A DNA stretch of 16,065 bases from a bacterium (GTDB lineage: Bacteria; Bacteroidota; Ignavibacteria; Kapaibacteriales; UBA2268), in the NCBI GenBank assembly GCA_024710535.1, contig JANJUO010000638.1, positions 1 through 16,065 on the forward strand, given 5' to 3'. Below are positions 1 through 7,435 of the stretch, piece by piece. Positions within the stretch are counted from its first letter, which is position 1; the number at the start of each line of letters is the position of its first letter. The notes beneath the pieces are model-generated. The model was not told the DNA's origin and did no database searches. It saw only the letters and a list, made by a program, of their open reading frames with translations. The position numbers and the translations under genes were made by a program.

Positions 1-171
1 ATGACAAAATCGGATATTGTGAGCATGGGTTTGGAGCTTGGAGTACCCTTTGAATTAACATGGAGTTGCTACACAAATTCAGACATACCTTGTGGAGAAT
101 GCGATAGTTGTTTATTAAGAAAAAGGGGCTTCGATAATGCAGGACAAGCAGATCCACTATTGTTGAAGTAA
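1..171 (+). CDS. queC: 7-cyano-7-deazaguanine synthase QueC, C-terminal fragment (5' end outside window)
   Basis: The frame is open from base 1 to the TAA at 169-171 and gives 57 residues. The ATG at base 1 is probably an internal methionine, because the fragment begins inside the conserved KxxIVxxGxxLGVP-like stretch of QueC. It continues with ELTWSCY and a zinc-binding cysteine set C-x7-C-x2-C-x2-C (C23, C31, C34, C37 of the fragment), then the typical RxxGF and DPL ending. QueC is a cytoplasmic ATP-dependent enzyme that converts 7-carboxy-7-deazaguanine to preQ0 in queuosine biosynthesis. Nothing downstream on the same strand suggests an operon partner, and the next gene is on the opposite strand. 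Identification rests on recognisable family motifs. The missing N-terminal part, which should hold the PP-loop ATP site, cannot be checked. Confidence 0.93.
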   Translation: MTKSDIVSMGLELGVPFELTWSCYTNSDIPCGECDSCLLRKRGFDNAGQADPLLLK

Positions 172-259
172 TTCCAAAATTTTCAAACATTTGTTCATAA
201 AAAATATTCACTAAAGCAATTAATACAAGCATCCTTATTTGAGAGAAATTCGGTAGCAA

Positions 260-300
260 TGGAGCTTGCTCCAATGACAACATTTGGGCAAGCCCAAATG
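260..300. repeat. Two short hairpins in tandem
   Basis: The first dyad is TGGAGC-TT-GCTCCA at 260-273. The second is CATTTGGGC-AA-GCCCAAATG at 281-300, with nine-base arms around two central bases. Neither is followed by a T-run on either strand, so they are not obvious intrinsic terminators. They lie about 90 bp after the queC stop and could act as 3' stabilising structures for its transcript, but that is a guess. Confidence 0.55.
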
Positions 301-316
301 CTTCCAATTTTTAATT

Positions 317-383
317 GTAAGGAATGCAGATCTGCATTCCCTACAGAAATGTTTTGTAAGGAACCCAGGTCTGCGTTCCCTAC
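317..383. repeat. REP-like extragenic palindrome, two direct copies
   Basis: Two copies of a palindrome start 39 bp apart. Copy 1 has the perfect core GGAATGCAGATCTGCATTCC at 321-340, extended by GTA (317-319) pairing with TAC (342-344). Copy 2 has the diverged core GGAACCCAGGTCTGCGTTCC at 360-379, with the same GTA (356-358) and TAC (381-383) extensions. Shared context is TGTAAGGAA at the left and TTCCCTACAGA at the right. The open frame running through them merely translates the repeat. The pattern resembles bacterial extragenic palindromes; the family name is unknown to me. Confidence 0.75.
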
Positions 384-449
384 AGATAAAATTTGTATAT
401 AAATACATTTCCCTGTTCCAAAAAAACAGTGATTGTTTTTTTCAATTTA

Positions 450-595
450 TTCCTATCTCGAAGAGATTCTGATTATGGTAATAAATAGATTAATGTAATG
501 CCCAATTATCTCGTAGAGATTATATTATATAATCGCTATGCGATAAAATGTAATAGGGTTTTCTATTATTACCATAATTCAATCGCTATGCGAAA
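450..595. repeat. Hairpin-bracketed element, copy A (nested)
   Basis: The left end is TTCCTATCTCG followed by the small hairpin ATCTC-GAA-GAGAT (455-467) and TTATGGTAATA (473-483). The right end is the inverse TATTACCATAA (567-577) followed by the hairpin TCGC-TAT-GCGA (583-593). Inside sits a smaller copy of the same bracket: ATCTC-GTA-GAGAT (508-520), an 11-base palindromic spacer and ATCGC-TAT-GCGAT (532-544). The same ends recur around 6607-6778. The ends are therefore a repeated unit and the interior is variable. No protein is encoded. Confidence 0.7.
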
Positions 596-730
596 TTTTT
601 TTTGAAGGAATAAAATGAGTCAAATAAGCAACGTCGTTGCGACCTGTTTGTAGCAATGAAAAACAAGAACAAACCAAGCTCAGTAGGAGTGGCATATAAA
701 TTATACTTGTATATCGCAACTACGTTGCTG

Positions 731-770
731 AACCCAATTCCCGAACCCAATTCCCGAAACCCAATTCCCG
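731..770. repeat. 13-bp tandem repeat, three copies
   Basis: AACCCAATTCCCG occurs at 731-743, 744-756 and 758-770, with one extra A between copies 2 and 3. It is followed directly by a hairpin with seven-base arms (771-777 and 784-790). No function is apparent. Confidence 0.8.
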
Positions 771-820
771 AAATCCATTTTTCTGGATTTCTCGCCTTCG
801 GCTTCGAAATGACGGGAAAT

Positions 821-856
821 AAAAAAAAACCTTCCACAGAATAAACTTTCGGAAGG
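821..856 (-). terminator. Rho-independent terminator of the hydrogenase operon
   Basis: On the minus strand the stem CCTTCC (856-851) pairs with GGAAGG (835-830) and is followed at once by an uninterrupted T-run (829-821). It lies 26 bp past the stop codon of the hydrogenase large subunit, in the right orientation to end that operon. Confidence 0.75.
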
Positions 857-882
857 TAATTATGTTTCACTTATTAATTTGC

Positions 883-2652
883 TTATACGGGAGATTTTTT
901 GTTATAATGAGTATGAAGCAAATTATGGGAATTATGGCTCAATGGATGCTCGAAAAATTCTGCATATATTTCCAATATGTCAGGATTTTCGTGAGATTTT
1001 CTTAATGTTTTGCCTTCATCTTCACGATAGATAGCAGACATTCTTTTCTTGCGAATTTCATCTGTTGTGAACCTTGGCTGACCGCCGCCACCAATACATC
1101 CGCCGGCACAAGTCATCACCTCAACAAAGTGGTACTCTTCCCCATCTTTGATTCTCTGAAGTAATTTGCTGGTATTTCCCAATCCATGAGAAACAGCCAC
1201 TTTTAATTCAACGCCTTCCAAAAATGACCAAGCTGGAACTGTTCCTTCAATTTTCAAAGAAGCGGTTTTGATTCCTTCAAGACCCATCAATGGCTGAAGA
1301 TGTAGATTATCAGCAGGCAATTCTCTTCCGGTAACAAGTTCGTAAACGGTTCTGATTGCCGCTTCCATCACGCCGCCAGTATTTGCAAATATATCTGCCG
1401 CACCAGATGAACGTCCCAAAGGCGAATCCATTTCAGAATCCGGAAGATCTCTAAAACTAATACCTGCTTGCTTAATCATTTTGCCAAGTTCTCTTGTGGT
1501 AAGCACATAATCAACATCAGTATAGCCACTGCTGTTCATTTCCGGTCTTTGAGCTTCGAATTTCTTTGCGGTACAAGGCATAACCGATACAACAACTATA
1601 TCTTTCGGGTCGATATTATTCTTTTTTGCATAGTATGATTTTGCAACAGCTCCAAACATTTGCTGTGGCGACTTGCAAGTTGAAAGATTATCAATCATTT
1701 CAGGATAAAAATATTCCAAGAAATTAATCCAGCCCGGAGAGCAACTTGAGAATTGTGGCAAATGAGCTTCTTTCTTTTCAACGATAGCATTTTTCAATCT
1801 CATTAACAATTCCGAACCTTCTTCCATAATTGTCAAATCTGCCGCAAAATTTGTATCGAATACTTTATCGAAGCCGATTTGCTTTAATGCAGAAACCATT
1901 TTTCCTGTAACCAATGTTCCCGGTTCGTAATCAAAACATTCACCTAATGCGGCTCTAATTGCTGGAGCAGTTTGAACAAGAACAATTTTTTCAGGATTAT
2001 CAATCACTTTCCATACTTTATCAATATGTGAGTTTTCGGTAATTGCCCCAACTGGACATACTGCCGCACATTGACCGCACTGCACACAAGCAACAGTATC
2101 CAAATTCATTGCAAATGCAGGTCCAATTACTGAATCATAGCCACGACCTTGTGGGAACAAGGCGCCAACATTCTGAATTTCATTGCAAACAGTAACGCAT
2201 CTTCTGCATTTAATACATTTTCCATTATCACGAATTAATGCCGCAGTTGAGTCATCGTATTGATATTTTGCTCTTTCGCCTTCGAATCTAACTTCATCAA
2301 TACCGAGATTACGAGCAAGTTCTTGCAATTCGCAATCATCATTTCTATCGCAAGTTTTACAATCACCATTATGCTCGGATAATAGTAATTCAACAACTGT
2401 TTTGCGAGCATCACGCACTCTTTTTGTGGCTGTGAAAACTCTCATACCTTCTGAAGCAGGCATCGCACAAGAGGCAACAAGCGAACGAGCATTTTTCACT
2501 TCAACAAGGCAAACTCTGCATGCACCCTTTGGATCTTTGTTTGGAACATGGCATAATGTGGGTATTTTTACGCCAATTTTCGATGCCGCTTGTAATAGAG
2601 TAGTTCCTTCGGGAACAGAAACTTCCAAACCATTTATAATTAAATTTATCAT
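883..2652 (-). CDS. hndD: NAD(P)-linked [FeFe]-hydrogenase, H-cluster subunit (HndD/HydA type)
   Basis: This 589-residue protein is the catalytic subunit that reduces protons or oxidises H2 in the cytoplasm. In order it has an N-terminal [2Fe-2S] ferredoxin domain (C34, C45, C48, C62), a His-Cys [4Fe-4S] motif (H94, C98, C101, C107), two [4Fe-4S] motifs (C146/149/152/156 and C189/192/195/199), and the H-cluster domain. The last carries FSSCSPGW (C304), MPCTAKKFE (C360, K363, E366) and EVMTCAGGCIGGGGQP (C515, C519), then a small-subunit-like tail and a His-rich C-terminus. The length suits HndD/HydA of trimeric or tetrameric hydrogenases. The ATG is preceded by AGGAA seven bases upstream and lies 17 bp after the NuoF-GltD stop, so it is the last gene of the operon. 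In the first H-cluster motif the second cysteine of canonical TSCCPxW is serine. Maturases HydE, HydF and HydG are not in the window. Confidence 0.95.
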   Translation of the reverse strand: MINLIINGLEVSVPEGTTLLQAASKIGVKIPTLCHVPNKDPKGACRVCLVEVKNARSLVASCAMPASEGMRVFTATKRVRDARKTVVELLLSEHNGDCKTCDRNDDCELQELARNLGIDEVRFEGERAKYQYDDSTAALIRDNGKCIKCRRCVTVCNEIQNVGALFPQGRGYDSVIGPAFAMNLDTVACVQCGQCAAVCPVGAITENSHIDKVWKVIDNPEKIVLVQTAPAIRAALGECFDYEPGTLVTGKMVSALKQIGFDKVFDTNFAADLTIMEEGSELLMRLKNAIVEKKEAHLPQFSSCSPGWINFLEYFYPEMIDNLSTCKSPQQMFGAVAKSYYAKKNNIDPKDIVVVSVMPCTAKKFEAQRPEMNSSGYTDVDYVLTTRELGKMIKQAGISFRDLPDSEMDSPLGRSSGAADIFANTGGVMEAAIRTVYELVTGRELPADNLHLQPLMGLEGIKTASLKIEGTVPAWSFLEGVELKVAVSHGLGNTSKLLQRIKDGEEYHFVEVMTCAGGCIGGGGQPRFTTDEIRKKRMSAIYREDEGKTLRKSHENPDILEIYAEFFEHPLSHNSHNLLHTHYNKKSPV

Positions 2653-2669
2653 TTTTATTTCCTGTTTAA

Positions 2670-5600
2670 TTAATGACCATAATCACAACGTAAGCATCTT
2701 TGGGCTTGTCTGACTGCTTCAGATTCGAGCCAAGGTTGCTCAACTTCATTAAAATTATATTTTCTTCTATCCACCGGCATCAAAGACATTTTTGCTCTTT
2801 GGAAAGGTACCGGATCTGCGTTAGGGTCAAAATATGTATGAACCACTTTTTCTTCTTGCCAGAAAGCGTTATGTTTTCCTGTTAGAAATGTATCAATACC
2901 AACGGCGGCTCTTTCACCAGCGGCAATTGCTTCGATAACAGTTTTCGAACCTTCAGTGGCACAATCACCACCTGCAAAAATCCAATCTTCAGATGTTTTG
3001 CCGCTAACCGGATCAATAATAATACTGCTTTCTGCATTCATTTGAAGTGGAGTTCCTTTGTAAATCAATGAAGTATCAAAATCTTGCCCGATAGCCATAA
3101 TTACTTGATCGGCTGGAATTACAAATGATTCAGAATCATTAACAGGCTTACGTCTTCCCGAATGGTCGAATTCACCAAGTCTCATTTTGTTGCAACGAAC
3201 GCCTTTTATATTACCATTTTCAATTATTATTTCTTGAGGATTTGTTAAAGGATAAATTTTGATTCCTTCTTGCAATGCCTCTTCAATTTCTTCAGCATAA
3301 GCAGGCATTTCCTCTTGAGTTCTACGATAAACAACATTCACAGTTTCGGCACCAAGTCTTATAGCAGTTCTTGCGGCATCAAATGCGGCATTACCACCAC
3401 CAACAATAACTATTTGCTTCTCAACAGGAACAGAGCCACGAAGATTGTAAGTTCTCAAAAAGTCCATTGCTTTAGTTACCGAAGGATGATCTCTGCCAGG
3501 AATATTCATAGAAATTCCTTTTGGAGATCCAATTGAAATGAACAATGCATCATATCCTTGATCTCTCAAATCTTGCACAAGAAAATCTCTGCCTAATTTC
3601 TTATTCGTTTCAATATCAACACCAAGATTTTCTATCATTCTGATTTCACGTGCAAGAATTTCTCTTGGCAATCTGTATGCAGGAATTGTTTGAACAAGCA
3701 TTCCACCCGGACGTGGTTCGGATTCGAATACTTTTGGCTTATAACCTAATCTTGCAAGGAAATAAGCACAAGTTAATCCCGCAGGACCGGCACCGATAAT
3801 TGCAATTTTCTTTTTAGCATTAATAGGATTTTCTCTTACTTCCGGCACTTGGACTGTAATTTCCTGATCAACCATATAACGTTTTAATGCTCTAATTGAT
3901 ACAGCATCATCAATTGCACTTCTGCGACATTTATCTTCACAAACATGGAAGCAAACTCTGGCACAAACTGCCGCAAATGGATTTCTCTCTCTATGCAATT
4001 TCAATGCTTCTGCATATCGTTTCTCGCCAATTAAAGAAACAAATCCCGGAATGTCAACGTGAGCTGGGCATGAACTTTGACAAGGAGCACGAACTAATCC
4101 ACGACAAACACCTGCCTCGCAATGCTTGTTTTTGATATGAGCTTCGTATTCATGGCGGAAATGTCTGATAGTTGATAACACAGGATTAGGAGCAGTTTGT
4201 CCAAGACCGCATAAAGCAGTATCTTTGATTTGTTCGCCAAGATCAATCAATAAATCAATATCTGATTCCTTGCCCTTTCCATCACAAATTCTTTCTAATA
4301 TTTCAAGCATTCGCTTTGTACCAACGCGACATGGAACGCATTTTCCGCAAGATTCTTCTTGAACAAATTCAAGGAAAAATCTTGCAACGTCCACCATACA
4401 AGTATCTTCATCCATTACAATCAAACCACCGGAACCCATAATGGCGCCAAGCTCGTTGAGTGATTCATAATCAAGAGCAACATTTAAATTTTCTTTTGGA
4501 ATACAACCGCCGGATGGACCACCTATTTGAGCGGCTTTGAATTTTTTGCCATTTGGAATACCCATTCCAATATCATAAATTAATTCACCAAGCGAAGTTC
4601 CAACGGGTACTTCCACCAATCCTGAATTATTAATATTTCCTGCTAATGCAAATACTTTTGTTCCTTTGCTTTGCTCTGTTCCAATCGAAGCAAACCAATC
4701 GCCACCATTATTTACAATTTGTGCAACATTTGCAAAAGTTTCAACATTGTTCAAGACGCTTGGTTTTCCCCATAATCCTTTTTCTGCTGGGAATGGAGGA
4801 CGCGGACGCGGTTCACCTCTCAAACCTTCGATTGAATTCATCAATGCAGTTTCTTCACCGCAAACAAATGCGCCCGAACCCATTCTAATTTCAAGATTGA
4901 AATCAAATCCACATCCCAAAATATTTTTGCCTAATAAGCCAAATTCATTAGCGGCATCAATTGCCTTTTGAAGTCTTTCAACTGCAAGAGGATATTCTGC
5001 TCTTACATAGACGTATCCTTGATTTGCACCAATTGCATAAGCGCCCAAAGTCATACCTTCGATAATGCAATGAGGATCGCCTTCCAATACACTTCTATCC
5101 ATAAATGCACCCGGATCGCCTTCGTCAGCATTACAAAGAATATATTTTTCGCCAATACCTGCTTTTGCGGCAAATGACCATTTCATCCAACTTGGAAAGC
5201 CTGCTCCACCTCTTCCTCTCAAACCGGATTTTCTCATTTCTGAAATTATATCTTCCGGTTTCATTGATCCAAGTGCTTTTGCAACTGCTTCATAGCCACC
5301 AACTTTAATATAATCTTCAATGCTTAGCGGATCAATTTTGCCACAATTCTTCAAAACTATTTTGTTCTGTCTTTTGAAAAATGAAATTTCTTCCATCTTT
5401 GGAGTTACTTTTTCTGCTCCGAGTTCTGTCCAAGCTAATCTATCTATGATTTCACCATCCATAACATGCTTTACTACAATGTCGTTTGCATCATCAACAC
5501 TTACATTTTGATAGAAAGTGTTATCACTGCTCATCACAACAACAGGACCGCAAACGCAAGGACCAAGACAGCCAGTACCTTGAACAATGACTTCGCTATC

Positions 5601-5783
5601 AAGATTATGCTGTCTTACAGAATTTTCTAATGCTTGCTTTACTTTTAATGAACCGGATGCAATACATCCACCACCAACACAAACAAGAATTTTTTCTTTA
5701 AGATTTTGGATCATCTTTTCATCACTATTTTTGATAGAATCTCTAAGTTCATTCAATTCCATCACTGTATTTACTCTTTTCAT
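2670..5783 (-). CDS. hndC: Fused NuoF-like (HndC/HydB) flavoprotein and GltD/NfnB-like NAD(P) oxidoreductase
   Basis: This 1037-residue fusion is the diaphorase subunit of the hydrogenase. Residues about 30-110 form a thioredoxin-like [2Fe-2S] domain (C35, C40, C72, C76). Residues about 140-545 are NuoF: FMN/NADH motifs GLRGRGGAGFP (187-197) and NADEGDPGAFMDR (218-230), and a [4Fe-4S] site C479-x2-C482-x2-C485 with C525. From about 560 a complete GltD/NfnB-like half follows: cysteines C568, C572, C607, C611, C615 and C619 for [4Fe-4S] clusters, an FAD motif GAGPAG (664-669), a second nucleotide motif GGGNAA (795-800), FAGGD (936-940) and a terminal CLRC (1030-1033). HydB proteins usually end in a 2[4Fe-4S] ferredoxin domain instead. 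Its ATG overlaps the NuoE stop as ATGA, with AAGGAAG just upstream, so translation is probably coupled. Domain calls are secure. Which nicotinamide the second half uses, and whether it bifurcates electrons, is inference. Confidence 0.93.
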   Translation of the reverse strand: MKRVNTVMELNELRDSIKNSDEKMIQNLKEKILVCVGGGCIASGSLKVKQALENSVRQHNLDSEVIVQGTGCLGPCVCGPVVVMSSDNTFYQNVSVDDANDIVVKHVMDGEIIDRLAWTELGAEKVTPKMEEISFFKRQNKIVLKNCGKIDPLSIEDYIKVGGYEAVAKALGSMKPEDIISEMRKSGLRGRGGAGFPSWMKWSFAAKAGIGEKYILCNADEGDPGAFMDRSVLEGDPHCIIEGMTLGAYAIGANQGYVYVRAEYPLAVERLQKAIDAANEFGLLGKNILGCGFDFNLEIRMGSGAFVCGEETALMNSIEGLRGEPRPRPPFPAEKGLWGKPSVLNNVETFANVAQIVNNGGDWFASIGTEQSKGTKVFALAGNINNSGLVEVPVGTSLGELIYDIGMGIPNGKKFKAAQIGGPSGGCIPKENLNVALDYESLNELGAIMGSGGLIVMDEDTCMVDVARFFLEFVQEESCGKCVPCRVGTKRMLEILERICDGKGKESDIDLLIDLGEQIKDTALCGLGQTAPNPVLSTIRHFRHEYEAHIKNKHCEAGVCRGLVRAPCQSSCPAHVDIPGFVSLIGEKRYAEALKLHRERNPFAAVCARVCFHVCEDKCRRSAIDDAVSIRALKRYMVDQEITVQVPEVRENPINAKKKIAIIGAGPAGLTCAYFLARLGYKPKVFESEPRPGGMLVQTIPAYRLPREILAREIRMIENLGVDIETNKKLGRDFLVQDLRDQGYDALFISIGSPKGISMNIPGRDHPSVTKAMDFLRTYNLRGSVPVEKQIVIVGGGNAAFDAARTAIRLGAETVNVVYRRTQEEMPAYAEEIEEALQEGIKIYPLTNPQEIIIENGNIKGVRCNKMRLGEFDHSGRRKPVNDSESFVIPADQVIMAIGQDFDTSLIYKGTPLQMNAESSIIIDPVSGKTSEDWIFAGGDCATEGSKTVIEAIAAGERAAVGIDTFLTGKHNAFWQEEKVVHTYFDPNADPVPFQRAKMSLMPVDRRKYNFNEVEQPWLESEAVRQAQRCLRCDYGH

Positions 5784-6313
5784 ACTGCTTCCTTGATAGT
5801 ATTGTTTAATCCTGCTTTATAAACGCTGAGTAATTCATTAATTTTTTCGGGCTTCACTCTTTGATGAACATCATCATTCACCATAATTACCGGAGCCAAT
5901 CCGCAAGCACCGAAGCATCTTCCCACATCAATGGAAAACATTTTATCATCGGTAGTCATACCAACATCGATTCCCAATTCTTTCTTTAAAGAATTTAATA
6001 CTTCTTTCCCACCACGAACATAGCAAGCAGTTCCGAGGCAAACTCTAACCATAAATTTACCACGTGGTTGCGTAGAGAAGAACGAGTAAAAAGATACAAC
6101 TCCTGCAACTTCGCTGTAAGATTTTTTTAATGTTAAACTAATTTTCTTTAACGCTTTTTCTGGCAAATAGCCAAATATTCTTTGAGCAATTTGCAAAACA
6201 GGAATAAGAGCTCCCGGTTTGTTTATATACTCCAAAAGAATATCATCCAACTGTGAGTATAATTCCTCTTCCGTTGGCTCAATCTGACATTCCAGACAAT
6301 GTAATTCATTCAT
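5780..6313 (-). CDS. hndA: NuoE-like [2Fe-2S] subunit of the hydrogenase (HndA/HydC type)
   Basis: This is the first gene of the hydrogenase operon. The 177-residue product has the NuoE helical N-terminus (IAQRIFGYLPE, VSFYSFF) and a thioredoxin-fold [2Fe-2S] site built from C92 and C97 (CLGTAC) and C133 and C137 (CFGAC). It passes electrons between the NuoF flavin and the hydrogenase subunit. The frame stays open up to 6376, but only with a TTG start that falls inside the predicted promoter. The ATG at 6313 has AGG seven bases upstream and gives a normal NuoE length, so I chose it. An extra CLEC pair lies at residues 6-9. The stop overlaps the next gene by four bases. Confidence 0.92.
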   Translation of the reverse strand: MNELHCLECQIEPTEEELYSQLDDILLEYINKPGALIPVLQIAQRIFGYLPEKALKKISLTLKKSYSEVAGVVSFYSFFSTQPRGKFMVRVCLGTACYVRGGKEVLNSLKKELGIDVGMTTDDKMFSIDVGRCFGACGLAPVIMVNDDVHQRVKPEKINELLSVYKAGLNNTIKEAV

Positions 6314-6373
6314 AGTAAACCTGATAAAATATAATTTCAAAATAAAAATGCTAAACACACCCAAATCAAAATA

Positions 6374-6407
6374 CAAATATATGGAATAATGACAATATTT
6401 TCACAAA
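6374..6407 (-). promoter_or_regulatory. Candidate Bacteroidota-type promoter of the hydrogenase operon
   Basis: On the minus strand TTTG (6407-6404) is followed after 22 bases by TATATTTG (6381-6374), an exact match to the Bacteroidota -7 consensus TAnnTTTG. The spacing is slightly longer than usual. Transcription would start near 6367, leaving a leader of about 54 bases before the ATG at 6313. No sigma-54-type GG-N10-GC was seen here. Confidence 0.45.
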
Positions 6408-6606
6408 TAATCATAAAAAATATTAAAATAAGATAACATTCTGTCATTAAATTGATATTTATGTTATTTGTAAATGATTTATTGTCATTATAATGGAATT
6501 AAAAAGAGGTTTATTTTGATAAATTCTTAACTCGTAATCAATCATAAAGATTAACTATTATGAAGGTGAGGGTAATTTGGCATAGGTTTTATTGCCAGAA
6601 TTGTCT

Positions 6607-6778
6607 TCCTATCTCGTAGAGATAATGATTATGGTAAAAAAACAACCAGATTAACAAGATGGACTCCACCTAATTTTCAATTTTGGTTTTATTGGAAAAA
6701 TTGTTCAATTAAGAGGTGGAGTCCATCTCAAAACAACAATTGTTCATTTTATTACCATCATTCAATCGCTATGCGAAA
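6607..6778. repeat. Hairpin-bracketed element, copy B
   Basis: It has the same ends as copy A: TTCCTATCTCG and hairpin ATCTC-GTA-GAGAT (6611-6623) at the left, then ATGGTAA (6631-6637). At the right are the inverse TTACCAT (6752-6758) and ATTCAATCGCTATGCGAAA (6760-6778), which is identical over 19 bases to the right end of copy A. The interior differs completely and holds the inverted-repeat element at 6657-6728. The bracket therefore encloses unrelated cargo in the two copies. Confidence 0.7.
6657..6728. repeat. Inverted-repeat element, arm word TGGA
   Basis: Perfect 15-bp arms AGATGGACTCCACCT (6657-6671) and AGGTGGAGTCCATCT (6714-6728) flank a 42-base spacer. Each arm is itself an odd dyad, TGGA-C-TCCA, set between AGA and CCT. 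The architecture is shared with the elements at 6922, 9037, 9134 and 9233, although the four-base word differs. No T-run follows on either strand, so this is not a plain terminator. Confidence 0.85.
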
Positions 6779-6805
6779 ATTATTTCAGAAATCAATATAT
6801 AATCC

Positions 6806-6833
6806 ATCCCTGCCAAAAGCGGGGATTTTTTTT
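6806..6833 (+). terminator. Orphan rho-independent terminator, plus strand
   Basis: The stem ATCCCTGC (6806-6813) pairs with GCGGGGAT (6819-6826) around CAAAA, with one G-T wobble, and runs into eight T residues (6826-6833). It reads in the plus direction, but no plus-strand gene lies upstream within the window back to queC. It may end a small RNA or an unannotated transcript, or be a relic. Confidence 0.6.
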
Positions 6834-6921
6834 GTGAAATTGTGCTTTTGATAAAAAGAATGGTTAAAATCCCATTTGGAATTAAATATTTGTGTAAATA
6901 ACAAAAACCGCCACAGTATTA

Positions 6922-6990
6922 AGATGTCCGACACTTATCTATAAATTTGCTCAAACATCAGCAATCTGAATTGGAAAGTGTCGGACATCT
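6922..6990. repeat. Inverted-repeat element, arm word TGTC
   Basis: Perfect 15-bp arms AGATGTCCGACACTT (6922-6936) and AAGTGTCGGACATCT (6976-6990) flank a 39-base spacer. Each arm is AGA + TGTC-C-GACA + CTT. Compared with the downstream family (AGACATCCGATGTTT) all five differences are transitions, and four of them preserve the dyad within the arm. Confidence 0.85.
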
Positions 6991-7435
6991 AGATTTTTCA
7001 TATAGAATAAAATAGATTATTCCATAATATTAATTAATTTGTAGAAAAAGAATTTATTTGAACAATTTAGTACCGTATCAGTGGCATTTATACAGATATT
7101 TGATTCACAAAAGTTATCGGCAGAAGCATTTATTTTAAAGTTGTATTTGTTTTATGCAATCATTTCTATATTAAATACAAAAGATTTATCATTATAGTTC
7201 AAATATTTATTCATTTACTGAATTTTTGATGTAATTATATTATTTTTTTTCTTCTATACAAAAATATTTTTATTAATAAAAGATATTTATTTATATTTGA
7301 AAAAATATTTAATAACAATTATTTAAATAATTATTTTAATCAATATAATTTGTTCTTTGATGATATTAAACAGAATTTCGATTAAATTGGTAATTATATC
7401 ATATAATTGATAATTATCTTAAAATTTATTTATGC
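6991..7435. other. AT-rich gene-free stretch
   Basis: I see no supported gene here. The sequence is very AT-rich, especially 7190-7430, with many runs of A and T and stops in all frames. It separates the inverted repeat at 6922 from the 21-bp tandem array. A TTG-started open frame begins at 7407 only because it enters that array. Confidence 0.6.

Larger units (their letters stand above)
172..882. other. Gene-free repeat-rich intergenic region
   Basis: No convincing coding sequence lies here. The short open frames (for example 284-472 plus and 586-870 minus) run straight through palindromic repeats and have no recognisable protein features. The region instead carries a string of small hairpins, a 13-bp triplicated repeat and the minus-strand terminator listed separately. 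Further weak dyads are GCAAC-GTC-GTTGC at 628-640, AAATCCA/TGGATTT at 771-790 and GCC-TTC-GGC near 794-802. It sits between the 3' ends of convergent transcription units (queC plus, hydrogenase minus), a common place for extragenic palindromes to accumulate. Confidence 0.7.

Noticed and set aside
284..472. 62-codon plus-strand open frame in the queC-hydrogenase gap
   Set aside because: It runs through the two REP-like palindromes, whose translation accounts for its NADLHSLQ and NPGLRSLQ repeats. It has no ribosome-binding site or protein-like features.
586..870. 94-codon minus-strand open frame
   Set aside because: It crosses the 13-bp triplicated repeat, small hairpins and the hydrogenase operon terminator. 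Its composition is repeat-derived.
6314..6376. Upstream TTG extension of the NuoE-like gene by 21 residues
   Set aside because: The TTG lies inside the predicted promoter and lacks a ribosome-binding site. The ATG at 6313 has AGG at good spacing and gives the usual family length.
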